Positions 16,662 through 25,914 of a DNA stretch of 64,000 nucleotides are shown in pieces. This stretch comes from Bacillus bingmayongensis (GTDB taxonomy: Bacteria; Bacillota; Bacilli; Bacillales; Bacillaceae_G). Position 1 is the first letter of the stretch. Each line of letters starts with the position of its first letter. The DNA lies in the NCBI RefSeq assembly GCF_000299035.1, contig NZ_JH921517.1, forward strand, positions 1,167,317 through 1,231,316, read 5' to 3'. A program made the translations under genes and the position numbers. Under the pieces are notes generated by a model. That model was not told where the DNA came from. It searched no databases and saw only the letters and a program-made list of their open reading frames with translations.

Positions 16662-17387
16662 ATGATTGAGATTGTCAATGTATCAAAAAGTTATAATGGT
16701 TCTTCCTATGCTGTGAAAGATTTAAGTTTAACAGTACCTAGTGGGGAAATTTTTGGGTTTTTAGGGCCAAATGGTGCTGGAAAATCAACAACAATTAAGA
16801 TGGTAACAGGTATTCATGCAATAGATAAAGGAACAATTTCGATCAACGGAAAAGATGTAATGAAAGAGCCGATGGAGGCAAAGAAGACATTTGGTTATGT
16901 TCCGGATAGTCCAGATATGTTTCTGCGATTAAAAGGGATAGAATATTTGAACTTTATGGCGGATATGTATGAGGTGCCAAATGCAATTAGACAGGAAAAA
17001 ATTCAATTTTTAGCAGAGAGATTTGATCTTTATAATGCTTTGTCTGATCAAATTCAAAGTTATTCACATGGGATGAGACAGAAAATTATTATTATCGGTG
17101 TTCTTCTGCATGATCCAGATGTATGGATTTTAGATGAACCAATGACAGGGCTTGATCCAAAATCAGCGTTTATTTTAAAACAAATGATGAGGGAGCATGC
17201 GGATAAAGGGAAAACGGTATTTTTCTCGACACATGTACTAGAAGTAGCCGAGAAATTATGCGATCGCGTAGCCATTATTAATAAGGGGAATTTGCAGTTT
17301 CAAGGAAATTTAAATGAAATGAGAGATCATTTTAAATCCAATGAATCTCTTGAGAAAATGTTCTTGGAGATGACAGGAAATGAATAA
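16662..17387 (+). CDS. ABC transporter ATP-binding protein
   Basis: 241-aa ATPase with Walker A GPNGAGKST, Q-loop region, signature SHGMRQK (a degenerate LSGGQ-type sequence), Walker B VWILDEPMTGLDP and the switch His in FFSTH. It belongs to the ABC-2 exporter class. ATG at 16662 is chosen; an in-frame TTG at 16653 lies too near the AAGGAAGGG site. A TATAAT at 16614-16619 is a likely -10. Its stop overlaps the start of the permease gene by 8 bases, so the two form one exporter. Confidence 0.9.
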   Translation: MIEIVNVSKSYNGSSYAVKDLSLTVPSGEIFGFLGPNGAGKSTTIKMVTGIHAIDKGTISINGKDVMKEPMEAKKTFGYVPDSPDMFLRLKGIEYLNFMADMYEVPNAIRQEKIQFLAERFDLYNALSDQIQSYSHGMRQKIIIIGVLLHDPDVWILDEPMTGLDPKSAFILKQMMREHADKGKTVFFSTHVLEVAEKLCDRVAIINKGNLQFQGNLNEMRDHFKSNESLEKMFLEMTGNE

Positions 17388-19035
17388 AATTTGGACATTA
17401 ACAAAGGTATTATTGAAATTAAATTATGCAGATATTATAACGGATAAAAAGAAGCGTTGGGCGTATGCATTTTCATTTTTAGCACTATTATTCGCAGGAT
17501 TTCTATTTATTGGTCCACTTACATATGGAATGTATGTTGGAATGAAATCAATCGGTCAGGAAACTTCGATAATCGGAATGGGATTAGCTGTTGCAAGCAT
17601 ATGGGTATTTGTAATTAGTATTACGAACATTTTAACTGTATTTTATTATAATAATGATGTTGAGACCCTATTACCTTTACCACTGCAACCATCACAAATT
17701 ATTACGGCGAAATTTATTACTGTATTAATTACACAATATGTAATGGGATCTTTTATCTTATTTCCAATCTTTATTGTTTACGGTGTACAAAGTGGTGCTT
17801 TTATTACATATTATTTATATGCATTAATTATTTACATGTTTTTCCCTATTATTCCATTAGTACTAGCATCACTATTAATGACGGTGATTATGCGTTATAC
17901 AAACATCGCAAAAAACAAAGATCGTAGTAATATATTTATCGGAATATTAACTCTAGTATTTGTCGTAGGTATTAATGTATTTATTCAGTGGAGAAACAAA
18001 AGTGCAGTATCAGGGGATATGGTTGCAAATTACTTTGCTGATAACCAATCGTCTCTGTTCGTTCAAATGACAAATTATTTTCCAACAACATACTTTGGTG
18101 CAATGGGATTGATAGAAAATGCATCTTGGAAAGGGATTATATACGTTGTGATTTTTGCAGCGATTTCCTTAGCATTTTTCGGATTGTTTTTCTTTGTTGC
18201 ACAGCGTACATATTTAAAAGGAGTTATTGGACTTTCGACGAGTACAGCAAAAAAAGAGGCTATCTCAGCAGAGAACTTAAAAAAATCGACTGTACAAAGT
18301 TCACATATAAAGGCTTATGTGAAAAAAGAGTTCAAAATTTTATTCCGAACGCCACAATTTTTTATAAATTGCATTGTGCAAACTTTCGTGATGCCAATTA
18401 TGTTATTTTTTATTCTTTTCATACAAGAGGGAAACTTAAAGTGGTTAACAAAGTTTATAAACGAGCCAGAATGGTCTAGTTTAGCTCTTGGCATTGGTTT
18501 TTGTGCAAGCCTATTCTTAATGGGAAGTAATGTTATTGCCACAACTTCTTTTTCTAGGGATGGAAGCTCATGGTTTGTTAATCGTTATTTACCCGTAAAG
18601 GCATCAGATATATTTTTTGCAAAAGTATTTACAGCGTGGTTTATTAATATAGCAATATTAGCTGTGTTTGGTCTGATCATGACTATTGTTGCGGGTGTTT
18701 CGCCACTCTTTATGTTGTTATGGTTCTTACTAAGTGCAAATGGCTTATGGTTAACAAATTTAATCGGTACACGGTGGGACGCTCAAACGGCAGATATACA
18801 TTGGGATTCAGAGCAGAAGTTATTTAAAAGTCGATACACAACTTTATGGAATTTCCTTGCAAATATTGCGATGGATCTAGTAATCGTAGCTGGGGTTTGT
18901 GGATTATACTTTTTCTTTGAAATCGGTATGTGGGGAATGTTTAGTATTCTATTAATCGTATTTACTATTATAAATGTAATAGTAACACGTATTTTACAGT
19001 TAAGAGCAGAGCGCATTCTAGCAAATATTAAATAA
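17380..19035 (+). CDS. ABC-2 type transporter permease
   Basis: 551-aa protein with about twelve hydrophobic helices in two halves and a polar segment between (residues ~285-310, LKKSTVQSSHIKAYVKKEFK). Large single-chain permeases of this type pair with the upstream ATPase to form an exporter. Substrate unknown. It starts inside the last codons of the ATPase gene (ATGAATAA), indicating translational coupling. A terminator follows at once. Confidence 0.85.
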   Translation: MNKIWTLTKVLLKLNYADIITDKKKRWAYAFSFLALLFAGFLFIGPLTYGMYVGMKSIGQETSIIGMGLAVASIWVFVISITNILTVFYYNNDVETLLPLPLQPSQIITAKFITVLITQYVMGSFILFPIFIVYGVQSGAFITYYLYALIIYMFFPIIPLVLASLLMTVIMRYTNIAKNKDRSNIFIGILTLVFVVGINVFIQWRNKSAVSGDMVANYFADNQSSLFVQMTNYFPTTYFGAMGLIENASWKGIIYVVIFAAISLAFFGLFFFVAQRTYLKGVIGLSTSTAKKEAISAENLKKSTVQSSHIKAYVKKEFKILFRTPQFFINCIVQTFVMPIMLFFILFIQEGNLKWLTKFINEPEWSSLALGIGFCASLFLMGSNVIATTSFSRDGSSWFVNRYLPVKASDIFFAKVFTAWFINIAILAVFGLIMTIVAGVSPLFMLLWFLLSANGLWLTNLIGTRWDAQTADIHWDSEQKLFKSRYTTLWNFLANIAMDLVIVAGVCGLYFFFEIGMWGMFSILLIVFTIINVIVTRILQLRAERILANIK

Positions 19036-19043
19036 AAAAATGA

Positions 19044-19077
19044 TAAATCCTCTGTATTCATGCAGGGGATTTATTTG
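19044..19077 (+). terminator. Intrinsic terminator
   Basis: AAATCCTCTGT / GCAGGGGATTT stem followed by ATTTGT, right after the ABC permease. Confidence 0.6.
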
Positions 19078-19148
19078 TAAGAAATGAGACTTATGGTTCT
19101 AATTTACTAGAAGGTATATTTTACTTTGCAAAATAGGGGGAGAAACGA

Positions 19149-19907
19149 GTGACGAAAATAGCAATTGTTACAGGAGCAACACGTTTGAATGGAATTGGGG
19201 CAGCGATTTGCAAGGCGCTTGCTCAAATAGGTATCGATATTTTTTTCACGTACTGGCCTAGGTACGATAAGGCAATGCCATGGAGTATGAATGATGAAGA
19301 ACCATTTTTATTGAAAAGAGAAATTGAAAATTATGGCGTACGCTGTGAAATGGCTGAGGTGAACTTATCGCAATCGTATGCACCAAATCGGTTATTATAT
19401 ATGGTATCAGAACGATTAGGAGAGCCGTCTATTCTTATTAACAATGCTGCATATTCCACTGATACAACTATTGAAGAACTTGATATAGAGCAACTAGATA
19501 AGCATTATACGGTAAATATGCGTGCTACGATGTTATTAAGTACACTCTTTATTAATCATTATTCGCTTGAAACAAGTGGAAGTATTGTAAATCTTACATC
19601 TGGGCAATCGCTAGGTCCAATGCCAAATGAACTTGCTTATATAGCAACGAAAGGAGCAATTGAAGCTTTTACTACTTCAGTAGCACCAGTTGCAATGAAA
19701 AAAGGAATTACTGTAAATGCTGTTGATCCGGGACCAACCAATACAGGGTGGATGACAGAGGAAATTAAGGGGTGTTTAGTGACCAGATTTCCAGTAGGAA
19801 GAATAGGAGAGCCTGTGGATGTAGCACGTCTAATAACATTTTTAGTAAGTGAAGAAGCAAAATGGGTGACGGGACAAGTCATTCATTCGAATGGTGGATT
19901 CTATTAA
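19149..19907 (+). CDS. SDR-family oxidoreductase
   Basis: 252-aa short-chain dehydrogenase/reductase. N-terminal nucleotide motif VTGATRLNGIGAAI (TGx3GxG variant), ILINNAAYS (NNAG-equivalent), catalytic Ser in LTSGQSLGP, and the Y-x3-K of LAYIATKGAIEAF; C-terminal VTGQVIHSNGGFY is the standard SDR ending. Close in form to 3-oxoacyl-ACP reductase-like enzymes of Bacillus. GTG at 19149 follows GGGGGAGAAAC. Single gene; no context for the substrate. Confidence 0.9.
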   Translation: MTKIAIVTGATRLNGIGAAICKALAQIGIDIFFTYWPRYDKAMPWSMNDEEPFLLKREIENYGVRCEMAEVNLSQSYAPNRLLYMVSERLGEPSILINNAAYSTDTTIEELDIEQLDKHYTVNMRATMLLSTLFINHYSLETSGSIVNLTSGQSLGPMPNELAYIATKGAIEAFTTSVAPVAMKKGITVNAVDPGPTNTGWMTEEIKGCLVTRFPVGRIGEPVDVARLITFLVSEEAKWVTGQVIHSNGGFY

Positions 19908-20281
19908 TAGTTTATAATTTTATTATGTAAACAAACAGGTTGAGAAATAATATGAATTAGGAAATATTTCCTGTGTAAAATAAATGTATTGTCAGAAAAT
20001 GGGGACTTCTGATAGTGAAAAGATTATTTTAAAGAAATATGTAATTTTTAAAATAACCCTTATAGGTCAATATATTCTTCTATTTTTATTGGAGAGAGTT
20101 TCGTATAAAGCATATTATAAAGAATAGAAAAAACTCGGATTTTAAAATTAGATTCATGATTAGTTGTCGTATAAATATGAAGATTTCTGTCGGAAAGATG
20201 ATGGATAGAACAAAAAGGGATTTGTATAGATAAATAGAATCGTAAGAAGGAGGATAAAATTGTAAATATAGGAGGCTTTTT
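19908..20281. other. Intergenic region, 374 bp, no gene found
   Basis: A/T-rich stretch between the SDR and lipoprotein genes. The only structured feature near its end is two consecutive ribosome sites: AAGGAGGATAAAA followed by the pair TTG TAA, then TAGGAGGCTTTTT before the lipoprotein ATG. No hairpin with T-tract and no clear consensus promoter seen. Confidence 0.4.
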
Positions 20282-20974
20282 ATGAAAATGAAAAAGATAA
20301 CAATTGCATTGCTAGCAATTGGGACAATGCTCTCCATTACAGCTTGTAGTACCTCCACAGAAAAAGATCAAGTGAAAAAGGAACAAACGAACGCACAAGA
20401 AGAAGCAAAAACAACGAATGCTGATGAAACATCTGCAACGAAAAACGGTGAGAAAGAAACAAGCACATCTTCTAATGAAAAAACAGAGAAAGATCAAAAG
20501 AATTCCAAAGAAACGTCTGGAACTGAGAGTAATGAGAAAACAACGAATCAAACTTCAAATGCCAAAACTAACGAGCAAACGACAAGTGGAAAAAATTCCG
20601 AAAAAGAGACGAATACAAAAACGACAGAACAATCTACTAATGGAACAACTTCAACGAAAGATACAAATAAAAGCGTGGCTGTGAAAACGAATGTGAAAGC
20701 AGTTGCGCAACTTATTGACAGTTTGGATAAACAATTAGCTGCAAACCCTAAGTTAGATATAGTGAATAAATTAGGGAAGCAAATAAACGAAAAGTGGGAT
20801 GTCATCGAAAAAGAGTTAGAAGCGACTCATCCAACTGATTATAAAACGATTGGACAAAGTATGTATCCTTTAATTGTTGCGGCTGAAAAAGAAAAAATAG
20901 ATGTGAAACGAATAAAGTCATTAACGACGAAAACAAAGCAAGATTTGAATCAGCTTTTAAATAAACTTTCTTAA
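20282..20974 (+). CDS. Lipoprotein with Thr/Ser/Glu/Lys-rich linker
   Basis: 230-aa predicted lipoprotein. Signal peptide MKMKKITIALLAIGTMLSIT ends in the lipobox ITAC, with the lipidated Cys at residue 22. Residues ~25-140 are a low-complexity, hydrophilic linker rich in T, S, K, E, N; residues ~140-230 form a compact helical domain (VAQLIDSLDKQLAANPKLDI ... LTTKTKQDLNQLLNKLS). No family recognised; an extracytoplasmic membrane-anchored protein. ATG preceded by TAGGAGGC. Ends in a terminator. Confidence 0.75.
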   Translation: MKMKKITIALLAIGTMLSITACSTSTEKDQVKKEQTNAQEEAKTTNADETSATKNGEKETSTSSNEKTEKDQKNSKETSGTESNEKTTNQTSNAKTNEQTTSGKNSEKETNTKTTEQSTNGTTSTKDTNKSVAVKTNVKAVAQLIDSLDKQLAANPKLDIVNKLGKQINEKWDVIEKELEATHPTDYKTIGQSMYPLIVAAEKEKIDVKRIKSLTTKTKQDLNQLLNKLS

Positions 20975-20991
20975 ATGAAATTACGTATAGT

Positions 20992-21027
20992 GAAAAGGAG
21001 AAACAATAAAGGTTTCTTCTTTTATTT
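20992..21027 (+). terminator. Intrinsic terminator
   Basis: GAAAAGGAGAAAC / GGTTTCTTCTTTT stem followed by ATTTGTG after the lipoprotein gene. Confidence 0.7.
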
Positions 21028-21115
21028 GTGCCTTCTATTAAAGTAGAAATTTTCATACTATAAAAAGTACACATAATGTAAAAATACTAGCTTTAGAGTG
21101 ATGGGGGAGGTACAT

Positions 21116-22030
21116 ATGAATGAAAATATAAATCGTATATTCCCGTGTACCTGGTATGCTGTCTGTTTTTCAAAAGATGTTACGAGTCAGCCGATAAAGA
21201 GAAGGATAGTAGGAAAAGAATTCGTTTTATTTCGTAATGAGAATCATAAAATTCAAGCAATACATGCGTATTGTCCGCATCGCGGGGCGGATTTATCTCT
21301 TGGTTCAATTCGAAAAGGGAGAGTAACATGTGTATATCATGGATGGGAGTTTGATGGAGGAGGTACTTGTGTATGCATTCCATCGCAGCCTTCGAAACCG
21401 ATACCGAAATTTGCACATACGAAGTCTTATCCTGTAATTGAAAAAGCTGGACTAATTTGGGTGTATCCAGACTACCAGGTAAGTGATGGGGAATTACCGG
21501 TATTGGAACTATTTGACGAAGTTGAAGATACTAGTTTTGTATTTTCGCCATATAAAGTAAATTGGAATGCTCACTTTACAAGAGTTGTAGAAAGTGTACT
21601 AGATGTTGTACATTTAAGCTTTGTTCATAAGAATACAATTGGGAAAGGCTCAAACCCTGAGTTAGAAGAACTGCAAATTGAAGGTGATTTAGATGCATTT
21701 TCCTTTAAAAATGGTGAGGCCTATTTATGTTATAAGTTTCCTCAGCAATGGTTGTTAAAGCCGTTAGAGGGGATAAGCAAAAAGTTTATTAATTTTGTTA
21801 CTTTTACACCGGTAGATGAAGAAGAAACAATAATTTTCGGATTAGCAGGTAGAAATTTTGCGAAAAAAATTCCGTTTCTACATACAATTTTTAGCCGGTA
21901 TAGTTTGAAAGTTCTTCAAGAAGATCAAGTGGTAGTAGAAAGTCAGCACCCAAGACCAATTCCAGAAGCTTTGAAATTGGAGGCGCATGTATACGCAGAT
22001 GCAGCGCAAATTAAGTTTAGGCAGAGATGA
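21116..22030 (+). CDS. Rieske [2Fe-2S] non-heme iron oxygenase
   Basis: 304-aa protein. The Rieske cluster ligands are present as YCPHRGADLSLG and, 16 residues on, CVYHGWEFDGGG (C-x-H ... C-x2-H). The C-terminal half carries the mononuclear iron motif in a D-x2-H-x4-H form (ESVLDVVHLSFVHKNTIG). The subfamily looks like the PaO/chlorophyllide-oxygenase-like or aromatic ring-hydroxylating alpha subunits; no ferredoxin reductase gene is nearby. The substrate is unknown. Start 21116 follows GGGGGAGGTACAT. Single gene. Confidence 0.85.
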   Translation: MNENINRIFPCTWYAVCFSKDVTSQPIKRRIVGKEFVLFRNENHKIQAIHAYCPHRGADLSLGSIRKGRVTCVYHGWEFDGGGTCVCIPSQPSKPIPKFAHTKSYPVIEKAGLIWVYPDYQVSDGELPVLELFDEVEDTSFVFSPYKVNWNAHFTRVVESVLDVVHLSFVHKNTIGKGSNPELEELQIEGDLDAFSFKNGEAYLCYKFPQQWLLKPLEGISKKFINFVTFTPVDEEETIIFGLAGRNFAKKIPFLHTIFSRYSLKVLQEDQVVVESQHPRPIPEALKLEAHVYADAAQIKFRQR

Positions 22031-22220
22031 TTTCAATTTTTGATGGGTGAAGAACGAACATGTTATTTAGATTAATAAAATAGTATACTATAAATTTGTT
22101 ATGTAAACTCAATTTGTAATTATAGCTAAAAGGTTATGTTTAAAAAAGTGGCACACCTTTTAGCAAGCCGTTCTCTTTTGAGATACTCGCATTGGAAAAA
22201 GCATATATGAAAACAAGTAT

Positions 22221-22259
22221 AAAAGCAGTGGATTTCGCAAGTGAAGTCTATTGCTTTTA
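22221..22259 (+). terminator. Terminator-like hairpin in a 315-bp intergenic region
   Basis: AAAAGCAGTGGATTTC / GAAGTCTATTGCTTTT imperfect inverted repeat with a 6-base loop, about 190 bases after the Rieske gene. Nothing else recognisable in 22031-22345. Confidence 0.5.
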
Positions 22260-22345
22260 GCATTTTGTTGAAGAGTGAAGCATTGTTCTATTTAATCGTG
22301 TTATTCGTATGATATTAATAAATAGACCAAATTGGAGGAAGGTTA

Positions 22346-23332
22346 ATGAAAGCAATTGTGTACACAAAGTACGGTTCCCCCGACGTTCTTCAACTGAAAG
22401 AGGTAGAAAAACCCGTTCCTAAGAAAAATGAAATACTGGTCAAAATAAAAGCGACAACCGTAACAGCAGGAGATATTCGATCAAGGAGTTTTACGGTTCC
22501 TCGTTCTGTTTGGCTACCTGCTCGAATAGCACTTGGTTTTAATCAACCTAAAAAACAAATATTGGGAATGGAGTTAGCAGGAGAAGTTGAGTCAGTAGGG
22601 AAAGATGTCCAGCGGTTTAAGGAAGGAGACCAGATTTTTGCGGCTACCCAAGTGGGTTTTGGTTCTTATGCCGAGTATATTTGTCTGCCTGAAGATGGAG
22701 CAGTCTCTATTAAACCTTCTAATATAACCTATGAGGAAGCCGCTGCCATTCCAATTGGGGCACGTACAGCCTTGTTTTTTCTTAGAAAAGCTAACGTGCG
22801 GAGCGGTCAAAATGTTCTTGTCTATGGAGCTTCTGGAAGTGTAGGAAGTTATGCAGTACAGATTTCTAAGTATTTCGGAACAAAAGTTACAGGAGTGTGC
22901 AGTGACAAAAATTCAGAATTGATAAAATCTTTTGGGGCCGACAAGGCAATTGACTACACTGCAAAAGATTTTTCTACTACAGACGAGACTTATGATGTTA
23001 TCTTTGAAGCGGTAAACAAGAGCTCATTTTCAGATTGTATCAAATTGTTAAAGAAGGACGGTACCTATATCGATATCGTTGAACCGTTGCCAAGTGTTCA
23101 AATGCTATGAACTAAATTGACAAGCAGCAAGAAACTCATATTAAGTCAAAATTCACCTGAAACTTCCGAATCATTAGACTTCCTTAAAGAACTTGTTGAG
23201 ACGGGGGAGATAAAAGCGGTTATTGACAGGTACTATACGATTGAAGAGATTGTGGAAGCTCATAGATATGTCGAGAAAGGACACAAGAAGGGAAATGTCG
23301 TTATAAATGTAGAACATAACAATAAATACTAA
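22346..23332 (+). pseudogene. NAD(P)-dependent alcohol dehydrogenase (MDR), broken by TGA
   Basis: Medium-chain dehydrogenase/quinone-oxidoreductase-like gene: N-terminal MKAIVYTKYGSPDVLQLKEV, nucleotide-binding NVLVYGASGSVGSYAVQISK, and the C-terminal part [20 protein letters not shown] with [18 protein letters not shown]. Frame is preserved throughout 22346-23332 (328 codons) except one TGA at 23108-23110, in a context (VQML[12 protein letters not shown]) where a Trp codon TGG would fit. Without the stop it is full length. Either a real nonsense mutation or a sequencing error. Ribosome site GGAGGAAGGTTA is intact. Confidence 0.8.
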
Positions 23333-23380
23333 TAAATGAGGAACACTCCGAGGTGAATAACAATTTTTTTTGCACCTGCT

Positions 23381-23409
23381 AAATCGCATGGGATTTATAC
23401 ATGCGATTT
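23381..23409. repeat. Inverted repeat
   Basis: AAATCGCATG / CATGCGATTT, perfect 10-bp arms with a 9-base loop, just past the broken dehydrogenase gene. No T-tract, so a terminator role is uncertain. Confidence 0.45.
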
Positions 23410-23424
23410 AAACCTCTAGTACCA

Positions 23425-23463
23425 TAAAAAAGCAGAGCGAATTCATGTGTGAATTGCTCTGCT
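23425..23463 (-). terminator. Terminator of the hisS-like gene
   Basis: On the minus strand AGCAGAGCAATTC / GAATTCGCTCTGCT followed by TTTTTTATGG, about 80 bases past the hisS stop. Confidence 0.75.
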
Positions 23464-23544
23464 ATTATCCCTACTTTTATATGTGTTTTTATAGTTGCGG
23501 GTACTTCAAAAGAGAACCGCTTAACTTTTTAGTGGACCACCTTT

Positions 23545-24837
23545 TTATAAATAGTCTTTTAAAGTTCCATTTTCAATACAAGATAGGGGAACGTTTATTT
23601 CGGTACTTTCCTTCATATTACGTAAAACAATTGTTTTCGTAGAGATTTCAGTTTCACCAATAATAAGCACGTAAGGAATGTTCTCTTTATTTGCGTAATT
23701 AAGTGCTCGCTTTAGTTTACGGCCGGTAAGTTCAAGTTCTACCCTCATTGTACTATTAGAACGTAATTGCCCTGCTATTTGTAAACATTTCGTTTCCGTT
23801 TCAATAGGAATAATGAAAATATCAGCAGAAGTAGATTTAGTTTCTTTTCGCTCAAGAGCTGTATAAATAACATCCAAGCCAAAGGAAATTCCTACTGTTG
23901 GATAGGAGGTATTATCCTTACGAAAGGCTCCAATTATATTATCATAACGTCCACCACTACCAATGCTTGAAGTGATACTTCCATCTGCTAAAAAGATTTC
24001 ATAAACTGTGCCTGTATACATTGTAAGCCCTCTTGCTAAAAATGGATTGAAAATGGTATTGTCTTGGGCACCAAGGGCGAGTAGGTATTGCTGTAATTGT
24101 TGTAGTTCATTGATTCCTTCTATTATAAGTGGATTTGAGAAAGTTTGACTAAATGCATCGAGTTCTAATGTCATACAAGATTCAAGGGTATTACAAATAA
24201 CCTCTACAGTTTCATTTGCGATCCCGCGGCTTTGTAAATCCTTTCGTACGCCATCGATCCCAATCTTTTCAAGTTTATCTAATGATAAAATGACATCATT
24301 TGTTTGTTCATCTGGAATTTCAATTGATTTAAGGATACCTGTTAATAACTTACGATTATTATATTGAATTGTAACAGCTAGATTTAAAGTTTTGAAAAGA
24401 TCAAAGGCTATAGCCATTAATTCAGCTTCAGCAATAACAGATTCTACGCCAACTATATCAACGTCACATTGAATAAATTCACGGAACCTTCCTTGTTTTA
24501 TTGGTCCATCACGAAAGACTTTTCCGATTTCATAGCGTTTAAAAGGAAGGCGAATTTCCGGATTCATTGCTACTACTTTTGCAAATGGGATTGTTAAATC
24601 ATATCGAAGTGCGAGTTCACGATTTCCTTGATCGCGTAGTGTATACATTTCTTTTAAAATTTCAGCACCGCCCCCATATTTGTAGGCCATCATTTCATAC
24701 CGATTTAAAGTAGGTGTTTCAAGCGGCTTACAGCCATATCGTTCAAAAGTGTCTTCACAAGCTCGTTTAATCTTATTCCGTAACAACTGTTCCTTAGGCA
24801 AATAATCTCTTGTTCCTTTTACATTTCTTACATCCAT
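23545..24837 (-). CDS. hisS2: Histidine--tRNA ligase (second copy type, HisS2)
   Basis: 430-aa class II histidyl-tRNA synthetase, charging tRNA-His in the cytoplasm. Motif 1 region (NVKGTRDYLPKEQLLRNKI), motif 2 (LRYDLTIPFAKVVAMNPEIR, then KRYEIGKVFRDGPIKQGRFR), the His-A motif in RGLTMYTGTVYEIF and motif 3 (GGRYDNIIGAF, TVGISFGLDVI) are all present, followed by the anticodon-binding domain. The family is distinct from the shorter HisZ. Start 24837 follows AGGAGTGATTCAA. It stands alone behind a leader that encodes a His-rich peptide and an attenuator (24861-25012), so it is probably induced when charged tRNA-His is scarce. Confidence 0.92.
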   Translation of the reverse strand: MDVRNVKGTRDYLPKEQLLRNKIKRACEDTFERYGCKPLETPTLNRYEMMAYKYGGGAEILKEMYTLRDQGNRELALRYDLTIPFAKVVAMNPEIRLPFKRYEIGKVFRDGPIKQGRFREFIQCDVDIVGVESVIAEAELMAIAFDLFKTLNLAVTIQYNNRKLLTGILKSIEIPDEQTNDVILSLDKLEKIGIDGVRKDLQSRGIANETVEVICNTLESCMTLELDAFSQTFSNPLIIEGINELQQLQQYLLALGAQDNTIFNPFLARGLTMYTGTVYEIFLADGSITSSIGSGGRYDNIIGAFRKDNTSYPTVGISFGLDVIYTALERKETKSTSADIFIIPIETETKCLQIAGQLRSNSTMRVELELTGRKLKRALNYANKENIPYVLIIGETEISTKTIVLRNMKESTEINVPLSCIENGTLKDYL

Positions 24838-24860
24838 TTGAATCACTCCTATTTTAAATT

Positions 24861-24943
24861 AAAAAAGCTATGCAGGTATAAAAATACCCACATAGCTTTA
24901 TGAACGCTTCGTGGGTAACAGGAAAAGCCCTGTACCCACGAAG
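24861..24943 (-). promoter_or_regulatory. Transcription attenuator of the hisS2 gene
   Basis: Minus-strand elements in order: segment 1 (24943-24928, CTTCGTGGGTACAGGG), segment 2 (24922-24907, CCTGTTACCCACGAAG), segment 3 (24899-24885, AAAGCTATGTGGGTA), segment 4 (24878-24861, TACCTGCATAGCTTTTTT). 1:2 and 3:4 are stable hairpins; 3:4 with its T-run is an intrinsic terminator. TACCCAC of segment 2 can instead pair with GTGGGTA of segment 3, which would abolish the terminator. This is the classic 1:2 / 2:3 / 3:4 arrangement of ribosome-mediated attenuation. No T-box sequence (AGGGTGGNACCGCG) is present. Confidence 0.75.
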
Positions 24944-24967
24944 AAAAAATTCTTCGGATACACGGCA

Positions 24968-25012
24968 TTATGTATGATGATGAAGTTGGAAAGAAGTATT
25001 ATAATTAAACAT
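24968..25012 (-). CDS. Histidine-rich leader peptide
   Basis: 14-aa ORF MFNYNTSFQLHHHT with three consecutive CAT histidine codons, starting 9 bases after AAGGAG and ending 25 bases before segment 1 of the attenuator. Its position between a consensus promoter and a terminator/antiterminator, upstream of a histidyl-tRNA synthetase gene, indicates a stalling leader: ribosomes pausing at the His codons would favour read-through. Confidence 0.75.
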   Translation of the reverse strand: MFNYNTSFQLHHHT

Positions 25013-25040
25013 GAATGATCTCTCCTTAATTTTTTTAAAT

Positions 25041-25069
25041 ATTATAACGAATGATTTTTGAAATATCAA
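25041..25069 (-). promoter_or_regulatory. Sigma-A promoter of the hisS2 leader
   Basis: On the minus strand TTGATA (25069-25064), 17-base spacer, TATAAT (25046-25041). Transcript would start about 25034, shortly before the leader peptide ribosome site. Confidence 0.75.
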
Positions 25070-25274
25070 TGTTTTTTGAAAATAAAATAAAATTAACGGA
25101 TGAATCTGAACGTAAATAAATAGTGTGAGTGATAGAATAGGTTTGTCAACACTTGAGAAAAAATACCAAAGTAAGATAAAATATTTATGTATTTGAAATT
25201 ATATTTTTAAAGTTATCGTCTCAATTCCTATATGAAACAGTACATATAAATTTATTGCAGGAGGATTTATCGCA

Positions 25275-25748
25275 ATGGAATACAAAACGAATGTAATGCG
25301 GTTGTTAGATAAGAAAAAAATCAACTATAAACATTATAGCTATGTGGATACGGATGCAATTAGTGGAATCGATGTTGCTTTGGTATTAGGACAATCTCCC
25401 GATCAAGTATTTAAAACATTAGTAACCACAGCGAAATCGGGGCAGCATTATGTTTTTGTTGTACCTGTAAATAAAGAATTAGATTTGAAAAAAGCAGCTT
25501 CTAGCGTTCGTGAAAAATCGGTAAGTATGCTGAAATCAAAAGATTTACTCTCGCTTACGGGTTATATTCATGGTGGTTGTTCGCCGATTGGAATGAAAAA
25601 ATCTTTTCAAACTGTCATTGATGAAAGTGCCACTGATTTTGAAGCAATCATATTTAGTGCAGGTAAGATAGGGTATCAAGTTGAGATGGGATTAGAAGAT
25701 TTGAAAAAAATCATTCGCTTTGAAGTACAGGATATTGTAGTGAATTAG
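25275..25748 (+). CDS. ybaK: Cys-tRNA(Pro) deacylase, YbaK/EbsC family
   Basis: 157-aa YbaK/EbsC-type editing protein that hydrolyses Cys mischarged on tRNA-Pro. Seen: the N-terminal INYKHYSYV, the substrate-pocket Lys in GQSPDQVFKTLVTTAKSG, FVVPVNKELDLKKAA, and the C-terminal GYIHGGCSPIGMKKSF with the Gly-rich loop GxxSP. Length is typical. ATG follows GCAGGAGGATTTATCGCA. Single gene, terminated by a very long perfect hairpin. Neighbouring hisS2 gives an accidental or functional translation-related pair. Confidence 0.9.
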   Translation: MEYKTNVMRLLDKKKINYKHYSYVDTDAISGIDVALVLGQSPDQVFKTLVTTAKSGQHYVFVVPVNKELDLKKAASSVREKSVSMLKSKDLLSLTGYIHGGCSPIGMKKSFQTVIDESATDFEAIIFSAGKIGYQVEMGLEDLKKIIRFEVQDIVVN

Positions 25749-25766
25749 TATATTATTTTAAAGATG

Positions 25767-25808
25767 AGAATGAGAAAAAAGAGCCAAATGGCTCTTTTTT
25801 CTCATTCT
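25767..25808. terminator. Long perfect bidirectional terminator
   Basis: AGAATGAGAAAAAAGAGCCA and its exact complement (20-bp arms) around a 2-base loop, containing TTTTTT; directly after ybaK. Confidence 0.9.
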
Positions 25809-25914
25809 GTTGTTCTTCTATTCAATATCAATGCAAAGCATTCATTGTATCCAATGGGGTATTTCTATGACGTTCAGCTACTATTCTATTCTTAAGAGAA
25901 AATCAGCTAAAGTT

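Noticed and set aside
24861-25012. T-box leader for hisS2
   Set aside because: The T-box sequence and specifier-loop organisation are absent; the leader peptide plus attenuator explains the region better.
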